Assembly (NCBI GenBank): GCA_902729315.2 | Contig: LR746266.1 | Coordinates: 4,102,759 to 4,166,758, forward strand | Length of the DNA: 64,000 nucleotides | From: Spirodela intermedia | Taxonomy: Eukaryota; Streptophyta; Magnoliopsida; Alismatales; Araceae | Direction of reading: 5' to 3' | Part shown: piece by piece, positions 11,955 to 27,170 of the stretch | Position numbering within the stretch: position 1 is the first letter of the stretch | Layout of the letters: each line of letters opens with the position of its first letter | Notes under the pieces: model-generated | Told to the model about the DNA's origin: nothing | The model's input: only the letters and a program-made list of their open reading frames with translations | The model's database searches: none | Program-made: the position numbers and the translations under genes

Positions 11955-14504
11955 GTGAGTTTAATTGTTCGTGCCCTCTGTTCCTGCTGCTTCTCGTGTG
12001 ATATCCAAGTGGCTGCTCGCACAGGCTACGCCGGTTGATGGGGGCGATCGCCGTGGCGATTTGACAAAGTTGGTGGGTTTCCCTCTAATTTGGGCGTGAA
12101 TTTTCCTCTCGTCGTCAATCAGGGCTGGTGGGATAGTCGTTCGTTCTGTCTCGTAACGCTTCAAATCGGTATTTTTCAACTAGCTTCGTCAATCACCGGG
12201 ATTCGTCAAATTCATCTAGTTTCGGCTATATTTCTAGTGTAATCGTCCGTATACGAGAACCACCGGTTCTGCCGTGTGTTTATTGCCAGTGTTTCTCCAT
12301 GGCAGGGGTTGGGATACTTGTCTTGTTCATCCGAGCAACCAGAAGACCTTGTTTAAACAACTAGCTTCCTTGTTTTCAGAGATTTATTAGGTTACTATGA
12401 CTCCGTAATTTCGTTAACTTTCAGTTGGATGAATTTCCAATTATGTTCCACGTGTATTCAGAGAGCTCTGTAGCCTAATCACTATTTTCTTTGATAAATT
12501 TAACGTCGCCCAAATTGTGTCAGGGATTTCCCGTTTTAACTCCGATTGTAGTATGCTTTCAGGGGAGTCATCTCAACGGGTTTATTTCCGATTATCATGT
12601 TATATGTCCATTCTTACGTTCAAGTTTGGCGTCGTAGAAGAGAATGATGGGTCTTTTTTCTCTCTCTATTCGGGTAGATGCCTTTTTACTCTGTCTCAGC
12701 TCGCACCAGCGCTATTGCAATGACAGAGCCAGGAGGTCGGTCTGGGGAAGGAATTATTTCCATCGAAAGAGGAAAAAAAAACAAAAAAAACAAAAACTGA
12801 TTGCTCGTGCCTTAAATATATAAGTCGGGAAGGACTGAATGTTTAAAAGGCATGTTCTGTGAGCATATTCTAAAATTGTGTACCGATTCTTCAAGTTTTC
12901 CCATTGATAGGGCTGAAAGTGGGTCACAGTCTGCTAGCTCCTGGTTTCAGTTTTCTTAATAGTTAACCATCTCTGTGCTCTTCATTAAAATAAGTATCGA
13001 TTCTGTGATCTTAGCATTGTTTTCATTTTTTTTATGGGTATGAGGCTCGGACATGATTCAGTCCTTTATTTGTGGCCATTGACCATGACAAGGAAATCAC
13101 ACCATGCATTGGACATTGAAAGAAGTGCGACTTCCAATATCTAGATGAAATGTGATGTGGGGCAGTTCTGTTTCAATAGATCCGTGTTGATGAAATCTGT
13201 CTTTGAAGATGCCCCATAAAATTTCAAAGCATAGATAACATCCTCACACTGTGATGTGGCTAGTTTCTATTTCCACTTTATGGAAGCATCTGATGGAAGC
13301 TTTCAGAATATTTGAAATCAGCATGTTTGGTCGTCATGGAATGTTTCCTTTCTGTCATTGCCAGTGCACTGTAGCCGTCCTATCATTGACTCATAACCGT
13401 GCTTTAAAATATGTTTTATCAAGTTCATGTTGTTAAACGATTTAGTGCTTCAATGTTCTTTAAACCCATGGCTTGCGTGTGGCGATTAAAAATGTGCGAC
13501 CGTCTGGGTACCTCCACGGTGATTCAACCCTGAATACACTAGCATGGAAAATTTCTCTTGAACGAGAAGTATTTATGCTAATTAAAGCTAAAATCCCTGC
13601 ACCCTGGATCTTTTTATAAAATGTCATAGTTAGATTGAATGGTCGGAATTCGATGTTGATCCTCAGGTTAGATCACCTGTCTGAGACTCGTTGAATTTTC
13701 TGGTCAATGTTACCTGCTCATGCACAGGACACCAGGATAGCCAATAGTCAACTAAGGTTTGATTTTTCCATCTTTACATTGAAAAGGTACATGAAATATA
13801 ATTAAATCTCCGTTAGGCATCTTTTCCATGCATCTGTGTGATGTCAGCTGGTAAGATGGCAGGATTTGGCGGCTTACTCTCCTGAAAATTTCAGTTGAGC
13901 CAGATTATCTTATCTCGCCTATGCCCATAATTTTATTTTTCACTGAAAATTTGTCGGCTCTATCTCCGTGCTCATCGATTCTTCTTCCCCTGGGAACTCT
14001 TCTACAAGTCATTCTTTTAACGTGGATTCATCCACAATTTGCTAGATCAATATTTCTATGCTGATCATTCTTCTACGGAGACGTGGCTCTCAGGTTTTAT
14101 CACCACATCGTGCTACAAATCTAGCATGATCTTGTCACCAGTAAGCATTTGATATTGAGACCCGACCACACATGGTTTCAGACCTTGCTGATTACTTGTA
14201 TTGTGGTAGAAAATTGCCATCAATTTAACATCGAGTTGCAGAAATTAAATCAAATCTTTGGGCTTCCAGTTGGGCGTGCAAAGGTTATCCTACATTATTA
14301 GTTATTCTAAAATTATTTGTACTTCCGATCAAGTACTTGGCCTTCATGTGTAAGTTTTTCAGTTTTCTGAACCCACCCATCGATCTTGTTTGGGTTTTTC
14401 TTCGGTGTTCCTGTATTTTATCTATTTAATTTTTGGGGGAATCAAAGGTAGCTCTTCCTGATTACACATGCCAAAGAAGATAAGATTTTTTTTCTTCTTT
14501 TCAG
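11955..14504 (+). other. Probable 5' UTR intron of the F-box gene
   Basis: A consensus donor GTGAGT at 11955 and an acceptor after a pyrimidine run (ttcttttcag) at 14504 bracket an AT-rich stretch of 2.5 kb with no convincing gene. Splicing it would join the GC-rich leader to the bases just upstream of the ATG at 14584. Long leader introns are common in plant regulatory genes. This is inference from signals and composition; an unrelated intergenic spacer is the alternative. Confidence 0.4.
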
Positions 14505-14583
14505 GAAGGTTCTCGGTTCCTGAACTTCAGTTCTGTTTACTGCAAGGAGGTTTCGCCTGGTTCTTAGCGACCAATGTGCAAGA

Positions 14584-15345
14584 ATGACTAAGGACTGGAC
14601 GATTGGCGAGGTTCTGAAGGTAGTGTTTCCTCTTCTCGATGGCTCCGAACTCGCTTCCTGCATGCTGGTATGCCGTCAATGGCGGGACATCGCCAGGGAC
14701 GATTACTTCTGGAAATGTCTGTGCGCGAAGAAATGGCCTTCCGTCTGCAAGAGACCGCCGGCTTCCTCAATGAGCTACCACAAGTTCTTCCAGACCTTTT
14801 CGAGGGGTCGCCCGTGCCAGCCTCTTCCTCCCCCCAAGCTCTCCTTCAAAGACTTGGAGTTTTACATCGACATATGGTCCGAGCGGCGACTCATCTTCTC
14901 CGAGGCGGTCCCTGGTTCAGTGCTCCGCGCAGGGATAAAATCCCCGCCGTCGGGGATCTCCGACAGCATGAAGACCTACCTCGAAGGACCCAACTACAAG
15001 ATGATGATGCCGGTGGAGCCGCAGTTCACCGTGCCGAGGGAAAATCCTGTGAGCGTCTCCGTCCTCGTCGGGCGCAGCGACAGCAAGAAGGTGGCCTCCA
15101 TCGTCGGCCAGGCCCTGTTCGACTACGTCGACTGGAGCACCTTCAGGGCGCTGGCGTACGAGTTCCTGAGTCTCTCCCCAAACTACCCCTTCGTCTCCGG
15201 GGTAAGGGCGTGGGTCTCCCTGCTGTTCATGGCCGGGGCGGGGGACGACACCGCCCAAGTTTTCGGCGTCGAGATCGACTTCTGCGACGCCGCGAGCTCC
15301 GAGAACGAGGTCCTGTGGCTCCTCGACATGCTCGACTGGAAATAA
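14584..15345 (+). CDS. F-box protein, At5g39250-like
   Basis: This single-exon gene encodes 253 residues. The F-box is N-terminal (about residues 6-50: FPLLDGSELASCMLVCRQWR and DDYFWKCLCAKKWPS) and would bind SKP1, making the protein a substrate adaptor of an SCF ubiquitin ligase. The remainder has no Kelch or LRR repeats but a conserved C-terminal domain (PPKLSFKDLEFYIDIWSE; SPNYPFVSGVRAWVSLLFMA) ending VLWLLDMLDWK, the end I recall for F-box protein At5g39250 (about 252 residues). The ATG at 14584 matches that start. Codons 101 to the end are duplicated as a pseudogene at 29335-29793, so this copy is the functional one. The substrate is unknown. Confidence 0.92.
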   Translation: MTKDWTIGEVLKVVFPLLDGSELASCMLVCRQWRDIARDDYFWKCLCAKKWPSVCKRPPASSMSYHKFFQTFSRGRPCQPLPPPKLSFKDLEFYIDIWSERRLIFSEAVPGSVLRAGIKSPPSGISDSMKTYLEGPNYKMMMPVEPQFTVPRENPVSVSVLVGRSDSKKVASIVGQALFDYVDWSTFRALAYEFLSLSPNYPFVSGVRAWVSLLFMAGAGDDTAQVFGVEIDFCDAASSENEVLWLLDMLDWK

Positions 15346-15740
15346 GCCCCCCCCCCTCCCCCCGGCTCTCTATCTCTATCTCTCCCCTAACTGTAAATAA
15401 TCAACTCTCTGGGTCTTCTCCTTTGCGAAAGAACTTTCATCTCTCTGTTATTATCTCACCTCGCAGAAATATTATGGTGAATGGCTCCATCTTTGGTATA
15501 TGCTTTAGAAGATTCATTGTATCACCGAAGATGGATAGACAGCTAGCTAGCTAGATAAATAGTACGTGGATTAATATGTAAGGAGAGAACCACAATCGAG
15601 GCGAAGGGAAGTGTGGAGTCTCGGCATGACTTTATTAGTGCCATTGCGTGGCGTATTACCTCGTGGGAAAGCAACTGGTAGCGTAATGTTTCGAATAACT
15701 CCATTCAGATTGCTGACTTCCTTCAGACAAGCGACGACTG

Positions 15741-15776
<36 letters not shown>

Positions 15777-16141
15777 TATTTATTTACTTATATCTATATA
15801 CATAGAGGATGCAGGATTGGACTACGTCGACGACCCCGGTTATGAATAGTTTTGTTTGGTTACGTAATGCATGATGTCTCATATCAAGGTTCCTCCGTGG
15901 TTTCTGCACAGAATGCTCGACAGCCAATAAGTTTCCCGGAAGTAGTCTTGGCGGGGATATCTCATGACAGAATGCCGACGCGTCCTACGGCCAAGTTGCG
16001 CTGTAGGGAGAGGGAACAAGATCATGGGAAGGGATAGGGCGTCTGTGAATAAGGAAGCTGCTGAATATGAATGCGTGTGAAAGAGAGACTTGTTCGCTTC
16101 CCAAGACAGATTTCCCAGCGAGGGCGCTTTGTCTCGCTGTC

Positions 16142-16191
<50 letters not shown>

Positions 16192-16329
16192 CCTCCACGC
16201 TAGGTTCCGACTCCCGTGATAATATTTTTCTCCCTTGTACTCAACCTAACACTTCTCTGTCATCATTCTATGTACATATATCTTCCGCCCCTTCATTCCC
16301 TCTCCGCTTCGGAGAAGTTTGGGGTAGCC
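15346..16329 (+). other. Spacer and promoter of beta-glucosidase A
   Basis: This holds the F-box 3' flank, a CT/TA/TTTA microsatellite at about 15738-15785, a long pure CT run at about 16147-16187 and the 5' leader of the glucosidase. It is collinear with 29794-30613 upstream of copy B, where the CT run near the start is much shorter. No extra gene is seen. Confidence 0.55.
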
Positions 16330-19403
<3,074 letters not shown>

Positions 19404-19554
19404 AATAATTAGCGCCCGTGAAGGAAATTTGGGTTGTGGTTGTTGTTTTTTTTTTTCCAGTTACTTCCAAATTCAGCACGTGTATGGAAAAAATAATAGA
19501 TAATATAATAATATGGAGATTGGGACGTACATTAAACAATTCAAATCCGATTTT

Positions 19555-21590
19555 CCAGCTCGATATTTACGAGGAATATTTATGATACCAAACATCTAGT
19601 AGTTCGACATTCGGTGTCGGGCCTGGTGCGTCCCAATTTCGGGAAGTTCTGGGACTCTACCCGTTAGCGTGGGAGGTCGGATTGGACCGTTTGGGATCAC
19701 GGCGTGGGGGAATCAGATCCCCTGTCAGAGAGGGTCCACGTCATTCTCCTTCGGATGGAGTAAACGAAAGCCTATATACGTAGTCTTGCTCGAATTATTT
19801 TCTATTTTTGTCCAATAAAAAGATTATGGTCTTATCGTTGCGACCCTCCACGCTCTCTCTGTCGTACCGGGGAATTTGTTTCCAATGCCGTTTCCTGACA
19901 GGAGTTGATGTGATGCAAGACAAGAGTCCAATCTACAGATAGTGGGCCCGTCAGGTGACTCGAGCTCGGCCCAGACAGAGTTGGGCCCATAATTCCACAA
20001 CATATCTATTTTTACTTATTTATTTTGCTTATTTCACATGGGAGCCTATATAAGGCATGTCCCTTCGTCCTAGAGGGAGAACACTTGATTTTGGAGTAAT
20101 AGAGTTTCATATATCATACACTTGATATATGAAGACCCTGACGCCATAGTTGGGTTGGTTGAGAGGATACAGTTGCTGCCGGTTGGAGCCGTATCTCATC
20201 AATTTCTGCCTTCCAACCATTCAGTCATTGTCCTTTGCCATTAGCCGCCGTCTGTCTACCTTCCATTATTGTTCACTGCCATCAGTTGCTACCATTTTTC
20301 ACCACTGCCCTTCCTCGCCACCGCTGTCTTAACCCATTCACCGCTCACCGTTGTTCGACGCCACAACCGAGTTGTGTTGTTGTCGTCTGTCGCCCATCCT
20401 TCACTCATCGCCATCGTCGCTGCTGCCTATATCGATGTCATCTGCCGCCTATTCATTGCTCATTGCTCATTGCCATTGACGTCACCGCCATCTGTCACTA
20501 CTGCCACCATCCATGTGACCCCCTGTTCTACTGCCACTGCCGCTGGCTTTCCTTTTGCTGCCCACATGACTTATTTGTTTGGCCACTTTCCTCCCACCAA
20601 TTAGGATTTAAAGGCCACTAGTTCGTGATACTGCGAATTGCAGGCCTATAATCAGTCTGACTTGGCCTGACCCGACTTCCCCACCATTGGCCAACCCAAT
20701 TGACTTAACTGCTTGGTTCGAACCATCTTAGAACCTTGGTTCACACTAGCTCATCCCGCCAATCAAAATCCTAGCAGAAAAGCTGGTCCCTACCAGCCTG
20801 CTCCTTATTTAGTCCATATGATCAACATGTTCAGCTTGGTCAATACTCGACTGATTTGGTCAATGGTCAACGGGTCACACTAGGTCAACAATCAAACCTC
20901 TATGACCATAGTCTCTTAAATGACTTCTTTCAATGATTGGTTCTCCTACATCTTATGCCTAGTATTCTATACTCTTTTAATATTTTCTTCTTATGAAGAT
21001 ATATTTTTATAGGATAACCACATTTTCACATTGAGTAATCATACCTAGTGATAAGTTAGATTTGTTATATAGATTTTGAGACTTTACGTTTGGCAGTTTG
21101 CCTAAACCACACAATCTTAGTTTTGCTTTTTGATCATGGATGACTTTGAGCCTATTTTAAATTTCTCTTTCTCCTTCTTGAGTTTCTAATGTTATTTATG
21201 GTTTATGTAGCATTTATTAGATCTACTCCACATCATCATTATCATTTGCATCATGATGTCTCCCCTTTCTCAAGGTGAAATTAAGGCTCCTAGAGATCTT
21301 GTGGGACCTTAATTGCCTCTATTAGTGGCAAAATTTTATTGTCTTCAAGTTGTAAATCAATCACGATTTGCAGTTCAAAGTAGCTAAGATTCATGTGTTT
21401 GAGTGATCTATGGAGAGGGTGTGCAAGCTCCCCAATGCTACTTACTAGGAGATCACATCTTCCTTTGTCCTCATTCATGGTGTCTTGTGGCATGTGAACT
21501 CTGAGACTGCTTCTGTCTAAAGAGACTACTAGTGGTGGAACTAGGTCTATCGACCAAAAATAAGTCCTCAAAAATGTAATTAGCATTGCA
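19555..21590 (+). pseudogene. Decayed duplicate of the SCC2 promoter and exon 1
   Basis: 19555-19905 is similar to 34250-34635 (SCC2 upstream region), and 21259 to about 21590 is similar to 34640-34975 (leader and exon 1). A solo LTR separates the two parts. The ATG survives at 21410, but the frame stops at codon 13, where the Trp codon TGG of the intact gene reads TAG. Most differences are C-to-T or G-to-A, and the CpGs of the intact copy are largely lost here. Similarity fades near 21590, before the exon 1 donor. There is no downstream SCC2 exon nearby, so no cohesin-loader protein can be made from it. Confidence 0.85.
19911..21253. mobile_element. Solo LTR (1343 bp) with 5-bp target duplication
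   Basis: The element starts TGATGCAA and ends TTGCATCA, an 8-bp terminal inverted repeat beginning TG and ending CA. It is flanked by TGATG on both sides (19906-19910 and 21254-21258). The orthologous site in unit 2 (about 34636-34645) lacks it. A TATA-like TATATAAGG near 20046 suggests plus orientation. No internal coding or primer-binding site adjoins it, so it is a solo LTR left by recombination. The superfamily is undetermined; its length would suit a gypsy-type LTR. Confidence 0.88.
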
Positions 21591-22151
21591 AACTAAATGT
21601 GAATATTTCCTAAATTGAGAGTATCTTCACCATCAATTATTAGAGTATTTTAGTAAAAATCAGTTAGGGTTCATCTGCCAATGATTTCTAGAAATGAAAT
21701 AATAGGGTTTGATGGCAAAATATTAAGAAGAATTTGAACTAATAGTCATGATAATTAAGGATTTTCTTGAACCAATCTTAGAAAATATATTCCTCAAGAT
21801 ATTAAAATGGGTTGTCAAAACTAAAGTTTGACTCTTTATATTTGTAGGGCTGAAGGGTGTGATGCAAATAACACCAAAGGTAAAAGCCAAGAATTTTGCA
21901 CTCATATCTCTAAATGAAAGTGGAATAATTAAAAACTCCAAAACTATTAGTTCTGATTTAACAAACTAAGATTCTTCTCTTAGGCACAAAAAAGGTTTTT
22001 AATTTTTTTTAACCAAAAAAGAGAAACAAAGGGGAAAAAGAGGAAGTTGGTGTGACTCATGAAGGACAAGATCTAAGAAAAGTCAAATAGTTGATTCAGA
22101 CATCCTCAAAATCCAAACCTATTATGCATAATACTTGTGATTCTCTTGTAA

Positions 22152-22290
22152 TGAGAAGTATATGTTGGGTTTGATGTGACTATGTGAAGTACTATAAGGG
22201 TGGAGGGTGAATTGATTTCCTACGTTTTTTTGTTATATTCTAGTGTTATACCTGCATGTATATGTGTTGATATATGTTCTAACACAATTT
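22152..22290 (+). repeat. Left member of a diverged direct repeat in the TE block
   Basis: The stretch reads gtgaagtacta, then gggtggagggtgaattgat, then a T-rich stretch and tatacctgcatgtatatgtg. The same order of blocks recurs at about 27045-27170 (gtgaagtactaggagggagg, tatacctatgtgtatgtat). They could be ancient LTRs or internal repeats of one element about 4.9 kb apart. Confidence 0.4.
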
Positions 22291-24559
22291 GTTAAATCTA
22301 TATGCAAATTCACATGTGTCTCTTTTTTCATCACGTGCTCCCTTTGGTTTCTCTCTCTCTCCCTTACTCACTCGCTCATAACTATGATAGATATATTTCT
22401 ATAGTGATTTCCTATTCTTTGGGCTAGATCTAGTTTTAAAGGATCTCTTTACTAGATTTTACTATTTTTCTTTAAAAATATAACTGACTTCATGGGCTAA
22501 GCTCTCCTCATTTATTATTTGATCTCCACAAAGATCTTACCCCTCACAGACAAATCTTCACTATTAGTACCTCGTGCTAAAGTCAATAAATAATTTTTCT
22601 CATAAATGTTTTAGCTCTGAACACCTCATGCTTTAACTTAACCCTTTTTTCACTTGGCACTCAAGTTATCTTATGACTTGATGGAGAGAGACAACCTTTT
22701 GCTTGAATGATTTGTAGATTGTCGTATATGATTGAATAAGATGAAGTATGATTATCTCTTTGAGATGTGTGGTTGCTTTGTTATAGAAGATTGAGTAGAA
22801 TCTTCTTCTTGGCTTTGAGTGAACAATGTCGATGAAAATATCTTTGTTGACCATCAACTACTTTATGGTACCAAGCTTTCTACTCTTGTATTTGTTGTCA
22901 TTAATATTTCATTTGAAGATTCATAACTAATCAAAACATTTTCTCTTTCAAGATCTTACTTAGAGGAGATCATTTGACTTGTCTTTAGTCCACACCTTAT
23001 GTTGATGAGTTACCATCTAAAATTCACACTTTTGACATTTGGTCCACTTCAAGTCAAATGTTTTCACTTGTAGGTGTATTGGAATTGATAATGTATCAAG
23101 AGATTCATAAGTAATTAGTCGATATCTTTATGATATTGTTGTTGAGCTTGTTGTTTTATTTATAAACTTTGTTAATGTGGAGGTCTTTCATAGATGATCT
23201 TTAAAACTATTTTTAGAGATTCGTGACACTAGCAAGTGATCTTACTTTCAAGACTAAGTCAAAGTTGTTTGCTTTATTTTGTCTTTTTTTCCACGTAAGA
23301 CTCTGATGTGACACCATGCAAGTTACATGGTGAAGAGTTATCAATTTCTTTCTTTGCTTTGTGTAAACGGTCAAAAACTAAGTTATCATGTAGGACTGAG
23401 ATCAAATCTTATTGTAGTCATTGATCATATTATTTTGTTTTGAATATCTTACCAACTTTACACGTGATCATTATGGTGATTTTCAAATTCAAATGATTTT
23501 TAGACATTTTTCACACTAACACTTATGTCTTCACAATGTTTAAGTGACGTGTTTGAATCTCATATGTAACTTTACTTTTTAACAATATATATATGACTTT
23601 GTCACACATGTTGACAAAAGTTATATATTTCTAGAATACTTCAACAAAGAAAGATATCTCAGAGGTGTGACTCATTAAATTCATTGTTAGTCATAAGATT
23701 GTGCACATCATCATCAACATATGTAAGTTGAATATTTTTCAATGATATTTAATTTGTGATGTAAACTATGATGATGATTCACTAAATTATTTAATAACTT
23801 ATTCAAAAATAATTAGTAAATAAGTTTTCAATTATATATGTCAAAATTAAGGACGTCTACAATATATTTTGAGATAGTGTTATTAGCATGAGCTATAGGT
23901 TCTATAGATTGATGAAGACATTTAAAACTAAAATCAAGATGAAGCATACACATCTATGTAAAAAAATTATGAGAAAAGAGACTTGTTAACATATAACACA
24001 GATTAGAGTTGAGTTATGCACTTTTATATTGATGATTCAGTTTATCTCTAATTACAACTTTCTTGACTTCAATCTCTTGCCTAATGATATCATGAAAAGC
24101 TCTCTTCTCATTATTTGAACCTTTTAGAGTTATAGAACACATTAGATCAATGGTTTATTAACAAAAATTGCCACATATCACAAATATTAATTTCGTTTTT
24201 CATGTCTCTAATAAGGAGGGCTATCCAATAAGTACAAGACAATCAATGTCTACTACTACAACATAGACAATCAAGATGAGAACATGTCATGAAGTGTGAC
24301 TTAAAAAGACATAATAGAGACATGATAGAAATCATATGACATATACATTCTAGTCCAATATAGACTTTCCAAACTTAGAGGTCACTTGGAAGGATGCATA
24401 AAAACTTCAACAATAGTTTTTGGGGTTTACTTAGAGGAAAAAGTGAAAATATTAGGGGGGGCATATTGGAATCACTATCCATTAGGGTTGATAATAGAGT
24501 ATTTCTTCATATCTGAAATCATTGATATGACATCTTCATCTTCAAGCTTTCATGAACCC

Positions 24560-24910
24560 TCAAAATTATCTTTAGAGCTGCTTGTAATTTTAAGTAATTT
24601 TAAGTTAAACAAAAGAAACTTACTCCAGTGGAGTGAGTTTGTCAAAGTTATTTAGACTAGAAGAAGAAAGTTAAATCCCTTGTTAGATCTAACAGTAGGA
24701 TCAATATGTCATTAATTCAAGTTATGATAAAAATGAGATATTGTAATTAAAATATGACTCTAGAGTACTATGACTTTAGGAATGAATGTAAATTACTAAT
24801 TTTTTCCAACCACAAATGACATTTGGAATATTTTAAAGAAATATGATGGATCCCAAGTCTTCCAAGTTATGGGAAAGGCTATTGCTTTATGACAAGAAAA
24901 TTGATACTTG
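24560..24910 (+). mobile_element. Ty1/copia gag remnant
   Basis: The reading FKLNKRNLLQWSEFVKVI, a stop, then TRRRKLNPL resembles the copia gag start (a Leu-Asn...Tyr-Leu-x-Trp-Ser pattern followed by a basic Lys-Leu stretch). Further on, in another frame, TTNDIWNILKKYDGSQVFQV recalls the UBN2-type gag domain. Stops and frameshifts make it non-functional. Confidence 0.5.
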
Positions 24911-27044
24911 AATATACTAATAAGTTAGAGTCTTTTAATAGGAAATTGATAGGTACATGTTAATTATCACAAGACATCTAGGAGATGTATTTTTTAAAAA
25001 CATAAATTTGATAATATTAGAAATTTATATTGTTTGGTGTCTAACCTTCCTTTCTTCTAGCCTTAATTATCTAGGGGGATATATTGCATCTAAGACATCT
25101 TGTGTTTAAAGTGAGGGTAAGTCTATGATGCTGAGAAGTTCTCTATTTTGAAGTGATAATTGTCTCATTTTCTTGTCAAATAAGTTTTGGTATCGTAGAG
25201 TTTCATCTCCTCTTTTTGTCTAGATTATTAATGTTTTGGAAGCATCCCCTTAGAATCTTTTTCTTTAAGGTTTTTGTTCTTCATTTGACCTTGGCTCTAT
25301 GATGTTCTAGCTTGAGGCTTTTGTCTTTGTTATGATCTTATTTTGTTATCCTTATGTCAAGAATCACTCCTTTCTTTAATTACATGGTTGTTAGTTGTTC
25401 TCAATCATAAACATTAAAAATAATAAAATCATTCTAAGTAATAATGATACTATTAAATATCATCACCTCCTCATCAACTCCTTATTATATTTTCCCCCTT
25501 AAGAGGTATGGGCTAAACTTTAGCTTGCATAATTTTTACCCATTATTTCTACTACAATATTTGATGTGCTATTCACTTGCATTTGTGGTTGTTCTTTCCC
25601 TTATGCCCTCTTTTTTTTATTCTTTCTTTGCAGTCCTCTTTTCCTATCTTCTTAACACCGATTATTGATATGTTATAATCCCTATTTTTGTTTCATGATC
25701 AATATTTCTTTTCTCTTTAGTCTTCTTAATCTGCATTTTGACATCAACTAAATTTAACAATGAATTTTGCATCCCATCACTTCTAGATTACACTTTCATG
25801 CTTCCCAATCTGTGTTCTTGAAGCTTTCAACATCTATTACTTAACTCTTAGATTTTATTTTTCAATATTCTTTTTGGCGACTTATTCTTGCACTTATGGA
25901 AGTTTGCATATTAATTTTCATGTTAAAGTAACCATCTAACATAAAGTAGTAATTTCTCTAGGTTATAGATCCTTCTCCCTTTCTGAGGCTATTCTTTTGT
26001 GCTCCAATACTTTGTATGACTCTTGTAAGATCCTCTCTTTAGCAAGAAAATTTTTAAGTGAGCTATCTTCTCACAATATATGTAATTATTTATGTGTAAT
26101 TGTTTCTTAATATCATGCCACTATTTGTGTAGCCTCCATTGATTGAATTTTTGTTATTTCACCATGCTAACCAAGATGTTAGAATCTGATTTAATAAACA
26201 CATTAGTAAATATTAATATCTCACATAACTTGACTACATCTACAAGTGTCCTACACTTAACTTCCATGTTAGTAGCGTAAGTATATAAGTTAGAGAAATC
26301 AACGATTAATTTACCCTTATAATCTCTATTTATTCCTCCCCTACTTCCATACATGAGTTGCCTTTTGTCGCTCCATCAAAATTTAGTTTAATTTGGCATA
26401 TAAGAGGAGGAGACCACTTAATGATTATGAATGGCATGGATTCTCTAGATTTCCCTAAAAGATGTCTTATCACATGTACATGACTTATTCAAAATAAAAA
26501 GTATATTGAGACCCAAAGATTTTATCAATTTATTACTAGTTTCAATTTTGATTATGATCAAATCCAATCCTAAATCCTTATAAGAGAAATGATCTTGAAC
26601 TTAGAAGAAGTCATTGCCTTGGTAATGAATAAGGAAAATTGTATGAGCCCTGTGATAGGAACCACAAAGGATTGAAAATTCATCATTTGTGGCTAAACAT
26701 AATGAAGATAAAAGTTCAACTCAACCACTATGATAAGAGAAGAAGGATGATTATATGGTTAGCCTATGTTGCACTTTTTACAAACAAACACGTCATACTC
26801 GAGGTCAATGTTACAAACTTCATGAGAGGCTTTACATAAGAGACTAGATCCATCTCTTTACTATGTCTACCTTCTATGGGGTGACAACACTAAAGTTAAA
26901 CACTTTTGGAATGTTATAAAGCTTGAAAGTTGAGATCGATAAATTAAAGTCAACTATGACATCTAGCTGTACAAATCATTTTGATGTGTCCAATTAATCT
27001 TTTGTATTGAATGTGATATGTAATTCTATTTTTATATCACTATG

Positions 27045-27170
27045 TTGAAACCATATGATTAGGTGAAGTACTAGGAGGGAGGTGAATTGAGGTTTCTAAT
27101 TTTTTTTCTTATTTTTTATTTAAGTTATACCTATGTGTATGTATCATAATATGTGTCGACACACTTAAAT
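27045..27170 (+). repeat. Right member of the diverged direct repeat in the TE block
   Basis: This matches the stretch at 22152-22290 in block order and partly in sequence. It also contains gtcgacacactta, similar in position to the gttctaacacaattt part of the left member. Confidence 0.4.

Noticed and set aside
11616-12038. 140-codon open frame upstream of the F-box gene
   Set aside because: It starts with GTG, shows no domain and crosses the likely splice donor at 11955; better read as a leader exon.
14670-15554. 294-codon overlapping frame inside the F-box gene
   Set aside because: It is the +1 frame of a GC-rich exon; the family frame is the one beginning at 14584.
20150-20621. Open frames of 128 and 111 codons rich in His, Cys and Ser
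   Set aside because: They lie inside the solo LTR and come from CCAC/TGCC-rich sequence; no protein motif is visible.
25180-25210. ttttggtatcgtagagtttc as a copia primer-binding site
   Set aside because: It partly resembles the tRNA-Met complement, but it lies downstream of the gag-like remnant and no LTR precedes it.
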